A stretch of 6,079 nucleotides of DNA, taken from the NCBI GenBank assembly GCA_937890045.1, contig CALBXV010000399.1, forward strand, positions 1 to 6,079. The letters run 5' to 3'. Under the pieces are notes generated by a model. The model was not told the origin of the DNA. It saw nothing but the letters and a program-made list of their open reading frames with translations, and ran no database searches. The position numbers were made by a program, and so were the translations under genes. Position 1 is the first letter of the stretch; the number at the start of each line of letters is the position of its first letter. Below are positions 4,846 to 6,079 of the stretch, piece by piece. Source of the DNA: an uncultured archaeon. GTDB lineage: Archaea; Thermoproteota; Nitrososphaeria; Nitrososphaerales; CALBXV01.

Positions 4846-6079
4846 ATGTTTCAAACAGAACATCTACAAGAAAAGTGGCAGCCAGTCCTAGAACACCCCG
4901 ATCTTCCTAAGATTGAGGATTCTTACAAGCGGGCAGTTACCACTCTCATCCTAGAGAACCAAGAAAAGGCTCTCAAAGAAGATCGTAGTTTCCTTTCGGA
5001 AGCTGCTCCTGTTAACAGCATGGGTGGTGGACAGATGGATACTTGGGACCCGATTCTCATATCTCTCGTTCGCCGTGCAATGCCTAACCTGATTGCGTAT
5101 GACGTATGCGGTGTGCAACCAATGACAGGCCCAACGGGTCTTATCTTTGCAATGCGCTCCTCGTTCCTGTCGCAAGATGGTGCTGAGGCTCTGGTTGATG
5201 AGGCAATGCCTGGTCAAACTGGTGCATCGAATCAGAACGCCGCCGGTACTGTCGGTGGTGGTGATGTTGGTTCTACAGAGACTAACCCTGCGGTTTTGAA
5301 TGACAGTCCTTCTGCCGGTACTTATGTAAGTGCTACAGGTATGACAAGGGCCCAAGGTGAAGCATTAGGCGATAGTTCAACTAACGCTTTTGCTCAGATG
5401 GCGTTCTCAATCGAAAAGTCCACGGTTACTGCTGTGTCCCGTGCCCTCAAGGCCGAGTACACAATGGAACTTGCTCAGGACTTGAAAGCAATCCACGGCC
5501 TAGACGCTGAGACAGAACTTGCGAATATTCTGAGTTCTGAAATCCTCGCTGAAATTAACCGTGAGGTAGTTCGTTCCCTGTATGTCACCGCTGTTAAGGG
5601 TGCTCAGGTTAATACGACAACTGCTGGTATCTTTGATCTTGACACCGACTCAAATGGTCGTTGGTCAGTTGAGAAGTTCAAGGGTCTTATGTTCGCTATT
5701 GAACGTGATGCCAATGCGATTGGTCAACAGACTCGTCGCGGCAAGGGTAATATGGTCATCTGCTCCGCTGATGTTGCTTCTGCACTTCAGATGGCTGGTG
5801 TTCTGGATTATACCCCTGCTCTCAATAATAGCCTTAATGTTGACGACACAACTACCACATTTGCTGGTGTTATGAATGGTCGTTTCAAGGTGTATGTTGA
5901 TCCATATGCTGCTAACGTAGCTGCTTCACAGTACTACGTTTGTGGTTATAAGGGTTCATCCCCTTATGATGCTGGGTTCTTCTACTGCCCATACGTTCCA
6001 CTACAGATGGTTCGTGCGGTTGGTGAGAGTTCCTTCCAGCCAAAAATTGGTTTCAAGACTCGTTACGGTCTTGCTGCTA
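4846..6079 (+). CDS. 23: Major capsid protein, T4 gp23 family (3' end outside window)
   Basis: This is the HK97-fold hexamer subunit of the capsid shell. The window contains 411 codons with no stop, so the C-terminus is missing; T4 gp23 is 521 aa. Diagnostic stretches are MDTWDPILISLVRRAMPNLI (64-83), GPTGLIFAMRS (95-105), KAEYTMELAQDLKAIHGLDA (202-221), SSEILAEINREVV (230-242), YVDPYAA (350-356) and FQPKIGFKTRYGLAA at the window end. The N-terminal 52 residues (MFQTEHLQ to LSE) form a removable delta region; gp21 should cut after Glu52. Residues about 118-180 are rich in Gly, Ala, Thr and Ser and differ most from T4. AAGGAG at 4833-4838, seven bases before the ATG, supports the start. Arg codons are almost all CGT or CGC, unlike the AGA-rich portal gene, as expected for a very highly expressed gene. 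Confidence 0.97.
   Translation, partial: MFQTEHLQEKWQPVLEHPDLPKIEDSYKRAVTTLILENQEKALKEDRSFLSEAAPVNSMGGGQMDTWDPILISLVRRAMPNLIAYDVCGVQPMTGPTGLIFAMRSSFLSQDGAEALVDEAMPGQTGASNQNAAGTVGGGDVGSTETNPAVLNDSPSAGTYVSATGMTRAQGEALGDSSTNAFAQMAFSIEKSTVTAVSRALKAEYTMELAQDLKAIHGLDAETELANILSSEILAEINREVVRSLYVTAVKGAQVNTTTAGIFDLDTDSNGRWSVEKFKGLMFAIERDANAIGQQTRRGKGNMVICSADVASALQMAGVLDYTPALNNSLNVDDTTTTFAGVMNGRFKVYVDPYAANVAASQYYVCGYKGSSPYDAGFFYCPYVPLQMVRAVGESSFQPKIGFKTRYGLAA
4993..5004 (+). other. Codons for the gp21 cleavage site in the capsid protein
   Basis: These codons encode L50-S51-E52-A53. The T4 prohead protease cuts after Glu in L/I-x-E followed by a small residue, and T4 gp23 is cut after Glu65. The position here, between the charged helical N-terminus (NQEKALKEDRSF) and the first shell-domain block, matches the T4 arrangement. 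Cleavage would leave mature capsid protein starting AAPVNSMGGG. Confidence 0.8.

Noticed and set aside
4951..5355. 134-codon open frame on the minus strand opposite gene 23
   Set aside because: It lies wholly opposite the strongly conserved capsid gene, has no convincing ribosome binding site or family resemblance, and would be the only minus-strand gene in the window.
5582..5875. 97-codon + strand frame within gene 23
   Set aside because: It is an out-of-frame reading of conserved capsid sequence, giving a Leu/Val-rich product with no upstream ribosome binding site.

Overview
This window is a piece of a T4-like (myovirus) bacteriophage genome: the head-assembly module, read entirely on the + strand. 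The gene order is portal (gp20), a gp67-like core protein, a tiny membrane protein, a gp68-position core protein, an unrecognised beta-rich protein, the prohead protease (gp21), the scaffold (gp22) and the major capsid protein (gp23, cut off by the window end). Sequence style resembles marine T4-like phages (cyanophage or pelagiphage type) more than T4: much of the DNA is AT-rich, the scaffold is long, and gp23 is close to the family consensus in its central and C-terminal parts. The host cannot be determined from this window.

Layout. Positions 31-3435 hold six tightly packed genes (20, 67-like, TM peptide, 68-position, 140-aa protein, 21) with gaps of at most 19 nt, one 4-nt ATGA overlap, and one ribosome binding site that overlaps the preceding stop codon. 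A 40-nt gap follows, carrying an exact T4-type late promoter box (TATAAATA, 3438-3445). Next come gene 22 (3476-4804), a 41-nt gap, and gene 23 (4846 to the window end). No intergenic stretch exceeds 41 nt. I found no RNA gene, CRISPR array, mobile element or minus-strand gene.

How the genes work together. By T4 precedent, gp20 nucleates the prohead, the core forms from gp22 with gp67 and gp68, gp23 polymerises around it, and gp21 then cleaves the scaffold and the gp23 N-terminus at L/I-x-E sites so that DNA can enter. The sequence supports this: gp21 keeps its His and Ser residues, gp23 has an LSE/A site after residue 52, and gp22 has several L/I-x-E/A sites.

The less ordinary content is two accessory genes inside the core cassette (a 49-aa single-pass membrane peptide and a 140-aa beta-rich protein), a strong in-frame internal start in gene 22 that would give a 302-aa scaffold without its low-complexity N-terminus, a pair of mutually exclusive hairpins at the end of the gp67-like gene, and a marked base-composition difference between the portal and capsid genes. 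I see no wholly new system here. The best candidates for new biology are the two accessory genes and the two-form scaffold.
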